Positions 1 to 11,219 of a stretch of 64,000 nucleotides of DNA are shown in pieces. The DNA comes from Rostratula benghalensis (taxonomy: Eukaryota; Chordata; Aves; Charadriiformes; Rostratulidae). The stretch lies in the NCBI GenBank assembly GCA_013399305.1, contig VXAI01000138.1, positions 2,051,096 to 2,115,095 on the forward strand, written 5' to 3'. Position 1 is the stretch's first letter. Each line of letters starts with the position of its first letter. Under the pieces are notes generated by a model. That model did no database searches, was not told where the DNA came from, and saw nothing but the letters and a program-made list of their open reading frames with translations. Made by a program: the position numbers and the translations under genes.

Positions 1-1440
1 GACATTTGCTTTTTTATTTTTTCCTTGGGCCACCGTCCGCTCTCTTGGTCTTCACCTTCTTTCCAGCACTTACTATTTGTACTTTAAGTATAAAATGTAT
101 GTACAGAAGTTATCCAGACCTAATCTCCTCTCCAGATCATCTGCTCTGTGCTTCCTAGCCTTAAATAATCATTCAAGATGTGGATGTGGATGTGTTCTCT
201 GAGCTTGCCAGGCCTTCATATCAGAGGTGTTCCAGCTGCCATCGCTTCTACTGAATGTGCAGACCTTTCCTGACTCAGACATTTCAATAACCAGGGTATT
301 TCTGGGTTGATTTTTCCCCACACAGAGACATCCTGCATGGGTCTGGACCCTTTGGGTGGTTCATCCCCAAAAACTGGGCCAACTACCTCTAGACAGCTTT
401 CTCCTGGATTCCCTTGAACACCAGGCGGAGGTGGCAGCAGCACCCTTAATGTTCACAAATTAAACAAAACTGTGACAAATGCAAATAAACAAACAACCCA
501 GATGGCCCAAACATCCAAGCCTCAGAAAGATACGGTTTCACTGAGGCAGCTGAGCGATGCCTGACAGAGGTTTTGTGCCGGCCACATCTCCTGCAGACAT
601 TAATTGTAAAGCTCTTTTAAAAAAAAATCAGTGGAATGATGTCAAGATTGCTCAGCCCCAGTCTGGGCAATTGTTTGGATTTTACAGCTGTGGATATGGA
701 AAGTACTATTCATTAACCTGGTCAAAATAATGTTAAAATCACTTTCTATCTTTTAGTTTATTTCAACAAATCAAACTGTTTCCTTATATGTTCGTTGTAA
801 GAACTCGGAAAGGTTCAGTCCTGCAATAGCTTATTAAGACTTTTGTTAAGGATGTTCAGGGGCAGAGGAAATGGCTCTTTGGGAAGGCAACGCTGGAGCA
901 ACGTGGAGGTTTTCCTGGAGACTGTTCAAGCCGAAGTCTCTCCAGGTGAAAAAAGGAAAAAGTGCTCTCTAAAACACGTTGATAGAGAAGGGGGTACTCC
1001 TCCAGCCGTCGGGAGGCTCCCAGATGTCTCACTGCCTTTGATTTCCACATGCACACCTCAGCACTGCTGATGAAAAGCTGTAAAATGCTATTAACTTCAG
1101 TGGAGCCATTTAATAGCGGCTTTAATATTCACTGCACATGCTCCACATCCTTACCCTCAGAGCTCCAGTAAAACATATTTCAGCCTATCAAGGTTCAAAA
1201 GCGTCCTTCTGCCAGAACCCCATCACATCCATTTACTAATGACGTATATTCAAGACAATATAATGTTTTTGATTCATGTTTTTTGGAAAGCATTTTGAGT
1301 TGACTTCCCTGTAAATCTTGCCACTTTATTAATCCCTGTTGAGTAGCTGGCAGACAGCTTTCTGCTTTATTTGGCCCATGGCACTGGGTTTGAGATAATG
1401 CCCAGCCCTGCCATTCTCCTTAGGGCAATAAGCAATTTGA
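1..1440. other. Unique noncoding sequence, no gene seen
   Basis: I see no supported exon, RNA gene or transposon here. Reading frames on both strands are short (75 codons or fewer for the longest Met-initiated ones) and carry no recognisable domain. Composition is mixed, with short A/T homopolymers such as the A9 tract near 620. Parts of 1080-1350 are AT-rich with few CpGs, as in vertebrate conserved noncoding DNA, but nothing stronger can be said from one sequence. Confidence 0.6.
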
Positions 1441-1448
1441 AAAACGCC

Positions 1449-1486
1449 TTTCACCGGCAGGTGAAATGTCTGAATAGACTCACCTG
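1449..1486. promoter_or_regulatory. Paired E-boxes with a short palindrome
   Basis: A perfect inverted repeat, TTTCACC (1449-1455) and GGTGAAA (1460-1466), is separated by four bases. It contains the E-box CAGGTG at 1458-1463. A second E-box in inverse orientation, CACCTG, follows at 1481-1486. Paired CAGGTG/CACCTG sites are the known binding arrangement of ZEB and Snail type zinc-finger repressors and are also read by class I/II bHLH factors. That the pair functions here is inference. Such pairs also occur by chance. Confidence 0.25.
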
Positions 1487-1929
1487 TGAGGGTCCCCAGC
1501 ATCAATCAGCACTGGTGGCCGTGGTGGCATTAATTACTGAAGTTGTGGGGATGAAGCATTCCTTTTGCATCTCGCTGAAGGTACCAGACCCTTCTCCAGG
1601 GAAGGTCTTTTACAGCAGAATCACAGGTGTCCTGCAAAAATTCTCACACTGAGAGAATTCTCCTTTGCTTTCCCTGGGGCCAACCTCATGATCATCAACA
1701 CAGCAAGCATAATTTGTGTGTGGGGAAGAAGTTCTCCTGAGTGCTGACAACTGTGCACTGTTACACAGCAAATCCTCTCACCAAAAATGCTATTAAACCC
1801 CGTTCTTCTCCCACTGAGCCAGCGGCCTTCGGGACTCTCCTCCTACCAGCCACGTCCTGGTCTCTCTTCAGTTGTGCTGGGTAAATGATGGACATGCTGG
1901 TCTTTTTTCATTACTTTTCCCATTTGCCC
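1487..1929. other. Unique noncoding sequence
   Basis: No gene, repeat family or RNA structure was recognised. The short plus-strand frames at 1371-1747 lack domain signatures and have no splice sites that would make an exon model. Confidence 0.55.
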
Positions 1930-2215
1930 TGTTTTATAACCTTTTCATATTAATAGTAGGTTCACAGTGTTTTAATAAGCTCAAGATTCATATACACAGA
2001 GAAGAACCAGGATTACTTTATCTAAGGGAGCATAAAGATAACTAGATGCAGTTGAAATTAAAGACATTTAGAGGAATTTTTAAACTTTTTAACAGCAGGC
2101 AAACAGCCACCAGCAGAGTTTATTAAGAGCAGCACTGCACTTCACTGCTAAAATCTTTAAATCATTCCTGCTTATGTTTCTAAATGATATTAACTTCAAG
2201 CCGCTGAGCTCACTT
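1930..2215. promoter_or_regulatory. AT-rich enhancer-like block
   Basis: This stretch is AT-rich and almost free of CpG. It has several homeodomain-type TAAT/ATTA cores, GATA-like words (TTATCTAAG, AAGATAAC) and no repeat signature. This composition is typical of conserved vertebrate developmental enhancers. The call rests on composition alone, since no alignment was possible, and neutral AT-rich DNA would look similar. Confidence 0.2.
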
Positions 2216-4019
2216 GTGTCGTTTTTAGGTAATAGAGAACAAAATTTTCCTTGCTTCAGGAAACGCAGGGTATAATTCTGTGGCTGACGTTGTGGTGGTG
2301 TTCAGCCTGGTTTTTCCTTTCTGGCAAAGCCCTGTGAAATTGCAGTGTATTTTAAAATTGAATTCTCGAGCACCTGGAAGAAACAAAGCCATTAGGTCTG
2401 TGTGTAGGTACGGCAAGGGCAGCCCTTCAGGTTCCTGGGCAGTGGCAGGGAAGACTTCTCTGTGATTTCCTAACGGATGTCCTTCACCCTGCTCCATGGG
2501 ATTAAATTTACTGGATCCCTCTGTTCTAGCTGAGCCAGATAACCAGCCTCCCTGAGTGCCAGTTGTTGGGGGGGGTGGGGGTGGTGATCTGTATTTTAAA
2601 CTAAACAGAATTAATTCTGTGGTCTTGGTGGGAAGCTCACCCCCAGAATTTTTCTTAAGTTCTCATGTTGCAAACAGCAAAAAAAATGCAGTGGATTTCA
2701 TCCCAGAATGGGAGCGGGCATCAGACTTCCCCCACTGAAGGCAGGGATATTGTTCTCACAGAGGACAGCGTGGTACCTCCTGACACAAAGCAAACACCTG
2801 GAGATAGTGTCACCTCATAAATTTGCAGCCTTGGGAGCGTATGTGCTGATTTATAAGAAATGGCTTTTCCTCCCCTCGCCACCTGAATCCAACTCATTGC
2901 GAACTCCTCCAGTGATGATGAGTTGTCCTTGCTGATGGGGTGGCTCCAAACACTGGTGGGACAGAGCGTGGCCATCCCTGGCTCTGGTTAGGTCAGCTCA
3001 GCACCACGTCCCACGCTCACCAGGGCTTGGAACAGGGTATGAGAAGCTCACACGAAAAGCAGACGTTGGGTTTATGGCGCTGCCTTAACCCAGAGGCGGG
3101 CGGTGGAAAAATACCACCCCAGCAAAGTCAGTGAGGGTTTTCTTTCTGGCTAAAACAAATCTTTCTTTTTGGTTTCTGCCGATTCTTGCCTGGGGAGAAG
3201 GAGGAAGCATCTGTGTTATTGCCCAGCCAAGCCACAGCCTCACATTTTAAACAGGGCAGAATATCCACAAAGGGATCTGGGCTCCGAGCCTGGGCTCGGC
3301 CTCACGCGGCAGCATCTTCCCCCCTCCTTACCCCACCCCAGCTGTCCTTCACCCACAGACAAACCCACTTTCTCTTTCCTGATTCCACTGCGAATTGCAA
3401 GGTGCTATTCACCTTACTGATATTTATCCTCAAAATCTCTTCATACCAGTCTGTGCTGATTGCCTTCCCAGTCAGGATAAAAAGCGAATTTTGGTGTCAA
3501 TGCTGCCCAGTGAATGCCAGCACTTGCTGACTCCTTCCTTGGATTGCTGGGCATTGGCTGAAAAGCAGGGGCATTTATGTATCTATTATTTTTTATTTAT
3601 TAAATTATCCACCCTCAAACCCAGAGGGTAGAAGAACTGGCATGGCAGCAAATGATGGAAAGCATCATCCCTGAGCCCTTGCTCCGTGGTGTAAGCTTGG
3701 TGTGCGTGTTTAGAGGGACCAGTACCCGGGCTCTCACTCTCAGCTCACTTTTCTTTTTCTGCCCACTGGAGCAAACAAAAGGTGTGCTTTCTTGGTGGGA
3801 AGGATTTCTCTGGAATATGCCCATACCACATGTGCATCTTCCACGTGAATTTACAGCTACCAGCACTCTGTATTTTCTGTATAAAACCAGTCCCCACAAA
3901 GATTCAGCTGGTTGAACATTCACAAATCAAAACTGTGCTTCGAGAATCGTTACTCAATTAAAAACCATCTTGCTTTGCGTGTACAAATGATCTTTTCTGA
4001 AAGCTAACTCCTCTGGCAG
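2216..4019. other. Unique noncoding sequence with one G-run
   Basis: No exon or transposon was identified. A guanine-rich run at 2568-2584 (G8, T, G5, T, GG) is the only compositional oddity. It has too few separate G-tracts for a canonical quadruplex. Reading frames of up to 114 codons at 3186-3530 (plus) and 102 codons at 3615-3923 (minus) show no known domain and no bounding splice sites, and overlap frames on the other strand, as expected of chance ORFs in sequence of about 50% GC. Confidence 0.55.
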
Positions 4020-4330
4020 TATAAATTGGCATAATAAGCAATGAGGCTTGTTACAATTAAGGATATGGCCAGTGTGTTATTAAATTGCTCTTCTGCTCGT
4101 GGTAATTACGACTGGATTTGTCGATGTAACCTTGTTCAGCACCTGGGCATAGTCCATAATGCTGTGAACTCTGAGGTTATTTTTCTGTAGCATGAGTTCA
4201 ATTCGGTTTGCATTTTACTCTGGTAGCACTTTGCCATTGTTACAGCTCGTAGGGATTAAAAGAAAAGGAGAAAAAAAATCCAATGTAGACTAGGCCAAAG
4301 TGAATAACATCAGAAGCCTGATCATTTGTC
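4020..4330. promoter_or_regulatory. AT-rich enhancer-like block
   Basis: About 310 bases with many TAAT/ATTA cores (GTAATTACG near 4105, ACAATTAAGG near 4055), low CpG and no repeat signature. The lack of simple repeats and the mix of homeodomain, Sox-like and octamer-like words suggest a conserved noncoding element. It lies about 450 bases upstream of the candidate exon/promoter at 4784-4964, so it could be a proximal regulatory element. This is compositional inference only. Confidence 0.25.
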
Positions 4331-4679
4331 ACCTATGGTCACTCGAAACCATTATTTCTTTTACACACTGTAATTTCAGATAGACTTGTGTAAACAGTGT
4401 AAAGATTTATTTTCTCAAAATATCAGAACCACTTAGCATGAGTCACAAGCTAGATTTCAGGCAGATAATTTTCTTCTAATAGATTTTTGGGTTAACAAGA
4501 TAAAAATTAACATGAAAATGATTATGTGCTGACTGAAGGAAACCTGGTTTTATTTTGTTCCCTATTTGTTTTACAAGGGAAGTCTTCAAATATCTTGCAG
4601 GGGCAAAAATATTTAAAGTGTTTGCACATGTTTCCCATTTCCATTTATAAGATTCATTCACAGTCAGCCAAATGTATCT

Positions 4680-4702
4680 CCCTCTCTCTCTCTCTCTCTC
4701 TC
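4680..4702. repeat. (CT)n microsatellite
   Basis: About eleven uninterrupted CT dinucleotides followed by a T-rich run. The pyrimidine tract lies about 80 bases upstream of the splice-acceptor-like site at 4782-4783, with further pyrimidine-rich sequence in between. Length polymorphism would be expected. Confidence 0.9.
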
Positions 4703-4783
4703 ATTTTTTTTTCTTTTGATACATTTCTTAATTAGTCTTAAAGGCTCCAAAGGTGCTTTTTTCTGTCTGTCTTTTTATTCCAG

Positions 4784-4964
4784 ACGTGGAGAGTGGCAGG
4801 CGATGCTAGCGGTGAAGTCATCGGGCTGTAAGACCAATGCTGGATGCGCCTCAAAGGATTATGGGGTGTCCTATGATTTGCTCTTTCGACTCGGTATAAA
4901 AGAGCAAAGTGGAGATCTAAGACCCGTGCGTCACTGTGAGCTGAAGTGACTGCGCTTGGATAAG
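4784..4964 (+). ncRNA. Candidate exon (unannotated transcript)
   Basis: A pyrimidine-rich tract (about 4755-4780) ends in a textbook acceptor, TTCCAG, with AG at 4782-4783. A good donor, AAG|GTAGGT, has its GT at 4965-4966. The enclosed 181-base segment has more CpG than the flanks. A plus-strand frame is open across most of it and stops at 4947-4949, 15 bases before the donor. I do not recognise the roughly 55 residues it would encode. It could be an internal exon of a noncoding RNA, a coding exon whose stop lies near its end, or a chance pairing of splice-like motifs. The internal TATA box suggests an alternative: the donor may belong to a first exon that starts near 4926. Confidence 0.25.
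4895..4930 (+). promoter_or_regulatory. TATA-box promoter candidate
   Basis: TATAAAA at 4895-4901 is preceded by GC-rich bases (CTCGG), the preferred context for a functional TATA box. A start would be expected about 25-31 bases downstream, near 4925-4930. That would give a first exon of roughly 35-40 bases ending at the donor AAG|GTAGGT (4964/4965). A TGCGTCA motif (AP-1/CRE-like) at about 4927-4933 overlaps a six-base inverted repeat, GTCACT/AGTGAC (4930-4935 and 4945-4950). The motifs are seen directly, but promoter activity is inferred. Confidence 0.3.
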
Positions 4965-5530
4965 GTAGGTTTGGCTTTTACTGCCAAATTCTAGCCCCTG
5001 TGAAGGTTTCGCCACTGGGCTCAGCGAATGGCTCCGTCTTCAAAGGGCTGCAGCCTGAGACCAAGGCTCTCGCCGCGACAGACTCCGAGCAGGGAAGGCC
5101 CCAAGCGGCTTCGGTTCCTCCCCTTCCCCATGGTCAGACCGTGCGAGGTCTCTTGGACACGACGGGCAAGAGGACAGGGCTCCTGCACCGACCTCTGGTG
5201 TCCCCAGAGGAGCTGTGTCCAGGTCACTGTGCCACCAGGGGCAGGGGCACCCCGAGGTGGGACATGCTGTGCGGAGCTGTACAGAGAGCGGGGCTGTTCA
5301 CACTGAGGGGCCAGGCACCTCATATATAAAAATGTTAGGCATTTTCTTCTCTTTTTAAAATCTGATCCGAAGTGGGTCCAGACAAAGGTTATAGAGCAGA
5401 GCTGAGTGACTGCCCGGAGGAAGGAGGGACAGTCCTGAACCTCCCTGAGGCTCCGCTGTGCCCCAAACCACCAGCTCATCCTTGGGCTGTCCACGCCGAC
5501 TGCCCCGGGAGAACTTTGTAACCACAAGAG
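4965..5530. promoter_or_regulatory. CpG-enriched flank of candidate promoter
   Basis: This segment is clearly GC- and CpG-richer than the surrounding sequence. I count about 13 CpGs by eye in the roughly 165 bases from 5010 to 5175, and fewer to 5530. It starts directly after the TATA/donor candidate. The GC content also explains the long open frames on both strands (168 codons minus at 5021-5527; 109 and 92 codons plus), none with a recognisable domain. It may be a weak CpG island marking a transcription start. GC-rich sequence of other origin is equally possible. Confidence 0.3.
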
Positions 5531-7099
5531 CTCAAGATAGAAAATAGAATTTAACAGGGCTCAAGGTCCCTTCGCTGATGAACGTGTCTGCAGCGGGGCC
5601 ATCAGGGCAGAACCGAGCATTTTTCAGGCGAATCTTATCACAGTGATTAAAGTTGCTTTGTGGGTTGCAAAGTGATCTTTTTTTCCCATCACCCGAGTTT
5701 CAGCACCGCTGTGAATTCTCTTCTCCTATTTTAGCTGCAGAGAGAAAAGAAGGATTTAAGGAATTTGGGGCCTGATTCAGCTGTTCCCCTTTCTCCCCTT
5801 TGCTCAGCATTATCAAAACCTCAGAAACCTCACGGACCACGACGAGTCATTTTTTAATCTATTTAATGCTAAGCCATGTCAACGTCCTTTAAGGCTGGTG
5901 AATAAGTCTTGGCTCCTGTTAATGCAAATGAAATAGGAATAACTAGTACTTCACCATGACAGAGCAAACGTGTATTATCACAACAAAACAAGGGAAAGAT
6001 ACTGAGTTAGTCCCAACTACAAGAAAAGAAGGAAAAAATAAAATAAAATAAAAAAAAGAAGATAAATAAAATACAGCTGTTTGCAGGAGATCTCTGACGT
6101 ATTTAAACTGGGACTGGAAAGTTGCCCTTCTGTTGGTGTAAATCAGCAGATCTCTGTTAAAAGTGGGCAGGGTTTCAGCATTTTCTGTCCAGAACAAGGG
6201 CAGAAACCCTCATCTGCCTGAAGTCTTATTTGTCTTGAGTCTGACTCAGGATTTGCATGAAGAGGTTCCCCTGAAGTCCTGCTTGGGTCAGTCCAGAAAG
6301 GAAATCAGACTCTGTGACCCTTAACAGTGGAATGGATTTCAGCTTAACCCTATGGTTGTTTGCATTAAAGAATAAGAAAGGGCATCCCCCTGGTTCCACA
6401 ACTGTTTCAGTAGGAGCCCAGCAGCAGCCAAGCCCAGCACCAGCAGAGAACCCTGTTCCTCACTCTTAAACCAGTTTCTTCTCATCGAGTTTGGAGTCTG
6501 CCCTCCCAACTCTAAACAACCTTCAGAGGCAACACCTGAATCTTGCTTCTCCTCCTTTCTTCTCTTGGAATGTTCTCAGCAGTCACTGCAGAGGTTTTGC
6601 TAAACATGTCAGATTAAAGGTATAACCAGACGAATAAATGCAGTCCATCTGAGGGCATGTTTCCTCTCACACGTTCAGTGCCTGTCAGCATTTTGAATAG
6701 GATTCAGAAACATGTCCTTGAAGCTGGCTGGAATGTAGCTTAATGTATCAGGGACAGCCTTAGAGAAAGGAGAAAAAAGGATGGGGGAAGCTTTCATGGA
6801 AATGCACCCCCCCTGCCGCCGCCTTTCCTCTCCAATACTGCATTTACTGCAAACCAGAGATAAACAAGCTGTGTTAGTGCAGAGAACGGTGACTTCCAGC
6901 CATCTCACTCCACTTGTGGGGTCAGTGGGGCAGTCTGTGAGGCAGTCGCTATATCCTGGGCTTTATTTCACACTCTCTGCAAAGCTTATTTTCTTTTTGA
7001 TCACCGATTTATTTATGATAAGAGGTGGTTCCTTTCAAGCACCTCTAAAGCCAGAAGGCAGCACTGTACAGAGCCAGGCTTTCCCTCACGTCCCTGCTT
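5531..7099. other. Unique noncoding sequence
   Basis: No gene was identified. An A-rich tract of AAATA-type units occurs at about 6030-6070. Positions 6119-6160 (GGTGTAAATCAGCAG) weakly resemble an old amniote repeat, described separately. CAGCAG-rich text at 6415-6450 is a short compositional run. The rest shows no repeat signature or splice-bounded frame. Confidence 0.55.
6119..6160 (-). repeat. Possible ancient amniote repeat trace
   Basis: GTTGGTGTAAATCAGCAG resembles the reverse strand of the widespread old amniote repeat whose reverse strand reads roughly CTGGTGTAAATCAGGAG. A matching plus-sense trace lies at 48505-48600. Only about 20 bases align convincingly by eye, so chance similarity is a real alternative. 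Confidence 0.2.
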
Positions 7100-7150
7100 T
7101 CAATGGAAACTGAGGCACGGAGTTACAAAGTGGTTTCTTCTCACTTCTTG
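7100..7150 (-). repeat. MIR/L2-type ancient repeat fragment
   Basis: GGAAACTGAGGCACGGAG at 7105-7122, followed by TTACAAAGTGG, matches the well-known reverse-strand core of MIR/L2-type repeats (GAAACTGAGGCACAGAG, then TTAAGTGACTTG). After about 40 bases similarity fades. MIR and L2 copies are scarce and very old in birds, so such a short, diverged remnant is plausible. Orientation is called minus because the MIR sense strand carries the complementary CTCAGTTTCC motif. Confidence 0.4.
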
Positions 7151-7539
7151 CCTTTCTTTGCACAGCTGAGCTCTCCAGGAACTGCTCACCTTTCCCCTGT
7201 CCAGGCTTTGCCTTCGTCCAGTGCAGGGAGAGGCACCAAGGGCTGACAGAAATTGGCCCTTGTTCTTATATTTGCATTAAGATTCCACAAAACAAGGCTT
7301 TCTGTAAGTGAGAGGTGAGAGATTGTCCCTTCTGGAGCAAACAGACACTGTTTGGGTTGGGATTTTTTTATTAAAATGTCTACCTGTTTGCTTTCCCTCA
7401 AGTCTTTAATTTAAGAAAAATAGTTAATCTCAAAATCTCTTTAAGGCCTTTTTTAATTCTAGAGCCGAATGCTTTGCAGTTACATTGCACCATCTTTCTC
7501 TGAAACCCACTTGGGGTTCAGCTGGGAAGTTCTGCAAGT
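7151..7539. other. Unique noncoding sequence
   Basis: No repeat, exon or RNA gene was recognised. The minus-strand frame at 7186-7401 is 71 codons and carries no domain. Confidence 0.55.
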
Positions 7540-7780
7540 CCATTCAGAGAAGTTTAATTAGATGAGCTGCACGGGACACATAATGACTCCTGCATTTCTC
7601 TCTTTTCATCCCCGTGCATTTGTAGGAAGACAAAGTGCTGTGTTATGGCGAAAGAAAAACCATACGGGCTCCTGTGCATTGTAGGGTACTTAAAATATCT
7701 CCTTAAAGTGTAGATTTTGACTTTCTGCCCAGCACTGCCTTGAAAAGTTTTGCCATTAAAACCTAATTGCTAAGTAAATG
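7540..7780. promoter_or_regulatory. Enhancer-like unique block
   Basis: This block combines TTTAATTAGATGA (homeodomain-type core near 7552), CATAATGACTC (AP-1-like, near 7580) and several ATTTGCAT-like or GTGCATT words without any repeat signature. It may be a conserved noncoding element. Evidence is compositional only. Confidence 0.2.
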
Positions 7781-9324
7781 TTCGCTCAGTATTTCTCAGT
7801 GGAGGACAGTGAGAAAGTGGCTCAGTGCGTAGCTTTAGTATCATTTTTGCTCTGTTCCTTGTATTTTTTCTGTGACATTCTTTCGCCTGCAAGCTACTAA
7901 TCTTCCATGTTGGAATAGACCGAATCCAAGGCGGGAGGGTAAGATGTGTTAGGTTTCCAGCAGTTATTTACTGCTTCCCAACCAAAAGATGGATTTCCCT
8001 TCTCCAGGGTCATTGGCACCATCATTTTTCCCTGAACATTCCTGACATGTCACAAATCACTGCTTGGTTACTGACTTGGAAACGCTCTCCTTTGTGCCTC
8101 TCCTGAAGACATTGGGAAGCTGGTGGCTCAGATCCAGAAACAAATCCAACTCTGGGGTGTAAGAAACACTCGGGGCTCATGGATTTTTGTTTATTTAACA
8201 AGATGCATGGAATTAGTTAAACTTTCATATGATAGTCTTGTCCTGTGACCTTGTGGGTTCCGTACCTGGGGAAGGGTGGTTCCACCAGGCAGAATGTCCC
8301 GAGAACTGCCCCTGGGCACCAGCTGAAGGTGTGCATGGACCTGCACTGCGGAGAGACAGCAGCACCCCCCTCCTGGCTGCTGGGCTGCGGGGTTTCCCCC
8401 TCTTGCTGAGGCAGAAAAATACCAGGTTTCACTTTTCGCTGACTTTCCTGTCGAGGGGGTCTCAGGAAAATCCCCATTTATGAAGGGGAAGGTGGGCACC
8501 AGTAGTACTTGCCCTTCACTGCCTTTATTTGCGTGTTTACTGGCACGAGGAGCTTTGGAATGAGGCCGTGGTTGTGCAGAGCTTGCTGAGATGAACAAAT
8601 CAAACTTCTTTAGACCCTCTTGGCATTCATAGGGAGCCTGTAAGGGCTGAGAGATACAGCTGCCTTTTTCCCTTCTCCTCTGTCATACAGCTCTGGGCAG
8701 CGTGGGGCTCTGGATGTGCAGATTTGTACCAACCCACAAATAATTACTGGAACATTTCAGGGCGTATCATTATTTAAAGCTCCTGAAGTTTGCTCTTCGA
8801 GGGGGATGCTCGCATGCGTTTTGTTTCCCCCTTTCATTCCACAACCAGCGTTGAATCCCTTCCTGGTTACTCCTTGCAAGACACAGGAGTGAGTAGAGCT
8901 TAGCCTGAGGATGGGAGCTACCAGTGGTACCCAATACTATATTGAGCTATATATATAAACTAAATCAATACCTAATGCTATGGAAATCCTTAAGGGGACA
9001 ATAATGACTGAAGCTTTACTGTCTTTCCTGCTGAGGAGTTCACAGAGCCAGGAGAAGTCGCTAACATCTCCTCCCAGGGTCTGGGAGACAGGCCTTCCCC
9101 CACCACACAAAGGTTCTCCCGCCTGAGATGAAAAGCAAAGGCAAGATTTTCTTTGTGAAAACCAGAAACAAAGAGGCTTTAGCTTTATTTTTTGGTTTCC
9201 CCGGGAGAGGAGGAGCCTGCACGTCCTGTATCTCGCACAGTTCAGGGAGCTGTGATTTGTGAGCACCAAGTCATCAGTTAAAGCTAATAATAACAATAAA
9301 GCTCTATTATATTGCACAGTAGAT
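7781..9324. other. Unique noncoding sequence
   Basis: No exon or transposon was recognised. The GC-richer part at 8190-8600 gives overlapping open frames on both strands (135 codons minus, 84-86 codons on either strand), which is the pattern of chance openness and not of a gene. The 126-codon minus frame at 8937-9317 has no known domain. Confidence 0.55.
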
Positions 9325-9450
9325 GCTTATCTAAATGGAATGCATAATGCTCTGAAGCAGCAAGATTTATCATTTGTTATTTATTTGATCTTATGGATAA
9401 TTGTTTAATTAAAGCAATTAGTAGCTGCTTTCAAAACCCAAGATCATGTC
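9325..9450. promoter_or_regulatory. AT-rich enhancer-like block with dense TAAT cores
   Basis: About 125 bases contain GCATAATGC, TTTATTTGATC, GGATAATTG, TTTAATTAAAG and CAATTAG in close succession, with no CpG and no simple repeat. Tight clustering of Hox/LIM-homeodomain and forkhead-like words is characteristic of deeply conserved vertebrate enhancers. Of the enhancer-like blocks here it is among the more convincing, but conservation is untested. Confidence 0.3.
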
Positions 9451-9832
9451 TAAGCTAACATCCAACGAGCAGTTACTCCAGCCCTGCTTGCTCTCTGAGG
9501 GTGCTGGGCTCGTTTACAGAGGCTACACCATGAGGTCCATCTTCCCTGCAACAATCAGGGGCAGCGTGGGACTGGATTTGGGGACAGAAAGCTGTTCTTG
9601 CACTATTTGTGGCATCCACATAAACTACGGTCGCTACAGTTACAGTCTGAGTTTGGCTGGAGCTGGGAAACGGGCTTTAAAGTGGATGATTTAAATGTGT
9701 AGAACTCTTTCTGGTGTTTGCTAATAATTTCTAGCTTTGAGTGATATTTCGGTGGTTTTTTTCTGAGAGGAATTCTTCACGGCCATAGTAATATCATCCG
9801 AGTTATTTCGTGCTTCTCTTGAGAAAGTATTA
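9451..9832. other. Unique noncoding sequence
   Basis: A single 82-codon plus frame (9446-9694) lacks any recognised motif. Nothing else was identified. Confidence 0.55.
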
Positions 9833-9892
9833 ATATGTATATAAATACATACACAGATATACATACATACACAGATATATATATATGTATTA
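9833..9892. repeat. AT-rich TA/TACA microsatellite
   Basis: An impure tract of TATA and TACA units. The phrase ATACATACACAGATAT occurs twice in tandem, then (AT)n follows. A compound microsatellite of this kind is expected to be length-variable. Confidence 0.85.
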
Positions 9893-11219
9893 TAGTTAGG
9901 CCAGAACCAAGGCCTAATGCTTTGAAAGGTTGTTCTGTGATGGAAACCTGTGTGGAGGATCCGGTGGGGATTACAGAAAAATGGCTTAGTCAGTTGAAAA
10001 ACTTGTCAGCCAGAATGTAAATAAGCAGAGGGTCCATATCCATGGTCCTAAAGGGAGAAAAGGAAATTGAATTCATTTATGGCTTCACTCTTGAACCCTC
10101 CCACAGCACAGGAAGCACTAGGCCATGTAAAACCTATAAATAGCTACCCCACTTCGGGTTCCCTCTCAGACAGAGAGTAAAAAAAAATAATAATAAATCC
10201 TCCCCAGGGAAAAACGTGATCTTTTCTCCATGTCTGAGTTGTCAGTTTTGACAGAAGTGATACAGGCTAATTAAATTTTTGTTAATTTATTTTGTCTGAT
10301 TGGAGGGCTGCCTGTCACAGTCGTGGCTCAGTGCAGCAGACTTTGCTCTGCTGTGGACTTCCCAGTTCCCTTCCCTGGGAAGCACCGTGGGGCTGATGTG
10401 GGCAAAGCAGACCTGGAGAAGTCAAATAAACATGAAGAGCATTTAAATTCCCTTCTCCCTCGGTGCTTCGCTTTGTACCTCTGCTCCAAAGGGAACCCAA
10501 ACTTATTCCAACGTACACATCTCTAGAAAGGGAGAAGGACTGCTCTCCCCTGGCCAGGGGGTGATGATAGAGAGAAAATAAGAGGATGCAGTGGGTAAAG
10601 GGCACAATAAAATTCCGTGCTGGAACTGCCCTGGCATTTGTTTGAAAAACCAGAGCAGTTGTTGTTTTGGCTGGATTCTTCTCAGCTCGTGAACCATTCT
10701 GAGATCCAAGAATTGTCTCATCTCACCTCAGGAAGAAAAACAAAAAACCAAACCCACCCTGAGATTTGTGAATTGGGTTATCACGAGCTGGCAGGAGGAA
10801 GAGCCTGCAGCACCCAGGAGCTCCGTCGCAGTCAGGGCAGCGACCCCCCCATTGCCCAGGACTTGCTTTTGAGCTGGCCACGCAGAAGAGTGAGGGAGTC
10901 ACTGAGCTGTGATGCAGGTTTATTTCTTAGTTAAATATTTATTATTTGGGCAAAGCAGAGTCCCATCTCATTTCTGTTTAGATTTTAAGCTTCCCAGATG
11001 CCTTGTACAGATCCATGCTCACTGACCAGGGTACGCCTCTGAAATACCGTGAACTTTGATTTTTGGTCAGAATAACACTTCATAAGTATTTTGATCAAAT
11101 ACTCAAGGATTGTTAATATTTTTTTAACTTGTGACATGAAACTCAGAATCCAGAATGCATCTTTGGACCCACCATGTTTAGCATGACTGACCCAGAACGT
11201 CACCCCCCCCATCAGTGTT
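9893..11219. other. Unique noncoding sequence
   Basis: No gene or transposon was identified. The plus frame at 10617-10934 (105 codons) and the minus frames at 10315-10721 overlap one another and have no domain signatures. A C8 run lies near 11203. Confidence 0.55.

Noticed and set aside
5021..5527. 168-codon minus-strand ORF
   Set aside because: Lies in the CpG-rich flank where stops are rare; no domain and competing plus frames.
5762..5790. GGGCCTGATTCAG as another old amniote repeat trace
   Set aside because: Only about 13 bases resemble the repeat; no second matching segment nearby.
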